A stretch of 30,470 bases of DNA from CAIOHW01 sp046317855 (GTDB lineage: Bacteria; Bdellovibrionota; UBA1018): the NCBI GenBank assembly GCA_046317855.1, contig JBKCVM010000024.1, positions 1 through 30,470 of the forward strand, written 5' to 3'. The translations under genes were made by a program, and so were the position numbers. Shown one piece after another: positions 30,264-30,470 of this stretch. The number at the start of each line of letters is the position of its first letter. Position 1 is the first letter of the stretch. Below the pieces are notes generated by a model that was given only the letters and a program-made list of their open reading frames with translations, was not told the DNA's origin and made no database searches.

Positions 30264-30470
30264 ATGGACCAAAAGATTAGTTCTGATCAATCGGAGACTC
30301 AATTCAAACAAGAAGCCAAGTCGGTAGGAAGAAACGAACCATGCCCCTGCGGCAGTGGTTCTAAGTACAAGCGCTGCTGCGGCAAAGATGCTGCTCCAAA
30401 ACTTGGCAAACCGGCCGATCTCCAGAGCAAGATGGCGCAACTGCAACAGTCCGGCGGGCTTCCTCCAGGC
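30264..30470 (+). CDS. SEC-C zinc-motif protein, N-terminal part (runs off the window)
   Basis: An open frame of 69 codons from ATG 30264 to the last base, without a stop. Residues 22-41 carry the SEC-C motif: GRNEPCPCGSGSKYKRCCG. The Cys residues form the C-x-C...C-C zinc site found at the end of SecA and in many small proteins. Here it is near the N-terminus, so this is not a SecA tail; the rest of the protein lies outside the window. The ATG is only 18 bases from the divergent mannosyltransferase start, and the ribosome site is weak. Confidence 0.82.
   Translation, partial: MDQKISSDQSETQFKQEAKSVGRNEPCPCGSGSKYKRCCGKDAAPKLGKPADLQSKMAQLQQSGGLPPG

Noticed and set aside
30246..30446. 67-residue N-terminal extension of the mannosyltransferase
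   Set aside because: It is antisense to the SEC-C coding frame and unlike the GT39 start; ATG 30245 precedes the first expected membrane helix.

Overview
The window reads as a chromosomal stretch of a free-living or predatory Gram-negative bacterium, most likely in or near the Bdellovibrionota. This is inferred from an outer-membrane lipoprotein machinery (a LolC/E-type permease and Lnt), many small lipoproteins, and a deaminase-fold protein resembling the family named after Bdellovibrio Bd3614. No 16S rRNA is present, so the lineage call is tentative. Codon use looks homogeneous, and I see no insertion sequence, prophage or CRISPR array. Genes are tightly packed and several convergent pairs overlap at their 3' ends.

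Layout. 1-3.4 kb: tail of a LolC/E permease, MgtC-like membrane protein, a GT-B glycosyltransferase overlapping a deaminase-like gene, then tRNA-Leu(TAA) preceded by a partial copy of its own 5' end. 3.4-6.7 kb: lipoprotein, alpha/beta hydrolase, tyrosyl-tRNA synthetase. 6.8-13.0 kb: a complete phosphate-uptake and control cluster, pstS-pstC-pstA-pstB-phoU-phoB-phoR. It encodes the high-affinity ABC importer together with the two-component system that controls it, and its last codons run into a convergent tRNA-Gly(GCC). 13.1-17.9 kb: cobalamin adenosyltransferase, PgsA, a PilZ-type protein, class II fructose-1,6-bisphosphatase, a RatA-like START protein, a small unknown, and phosphatidylserine decarboxylase. 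PgsA and Psd are two phospholipid headgroup enzymes. 17.9-20.9 kb: a small unknown, a coiled-coil/Hsp20 fusion protein, and a divergent zinc-finger protein with an internally repeated domain. A strong bulged inverted repeat lies between these last two genes.

20.9-25.9 kb: lipoprotein, apolipoprotein N-acyltransferase (lnt) behind a subtilisin-like protease, a secreted HELSH putative metallopeptidase, and a GlsB/YeaQ-type membrane protein. 25.9-30.5 kb: tRNA-Leu(GAG), a TalC/FSA-type transaldolase, a XerC/D-like recombinase lacking three of the six catalytic residues, three tandem related lipoproteins, a GT39-like mannosyltransferase, and the start of a SEC-C zinc-motif gene that runs off the end.

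The most noteworthy points are the paired unknown system at 18.4-20.9 kb with its shared structured intergenic region, the degenerate Xer protein apparently co-transcribed with a triplicated lipoprotein family, the deaminase-like protein, the apparently soluble PhoR, and the tRNA-Leu fragment duplication. No stretch longer than about 300 bases lacks a gene.
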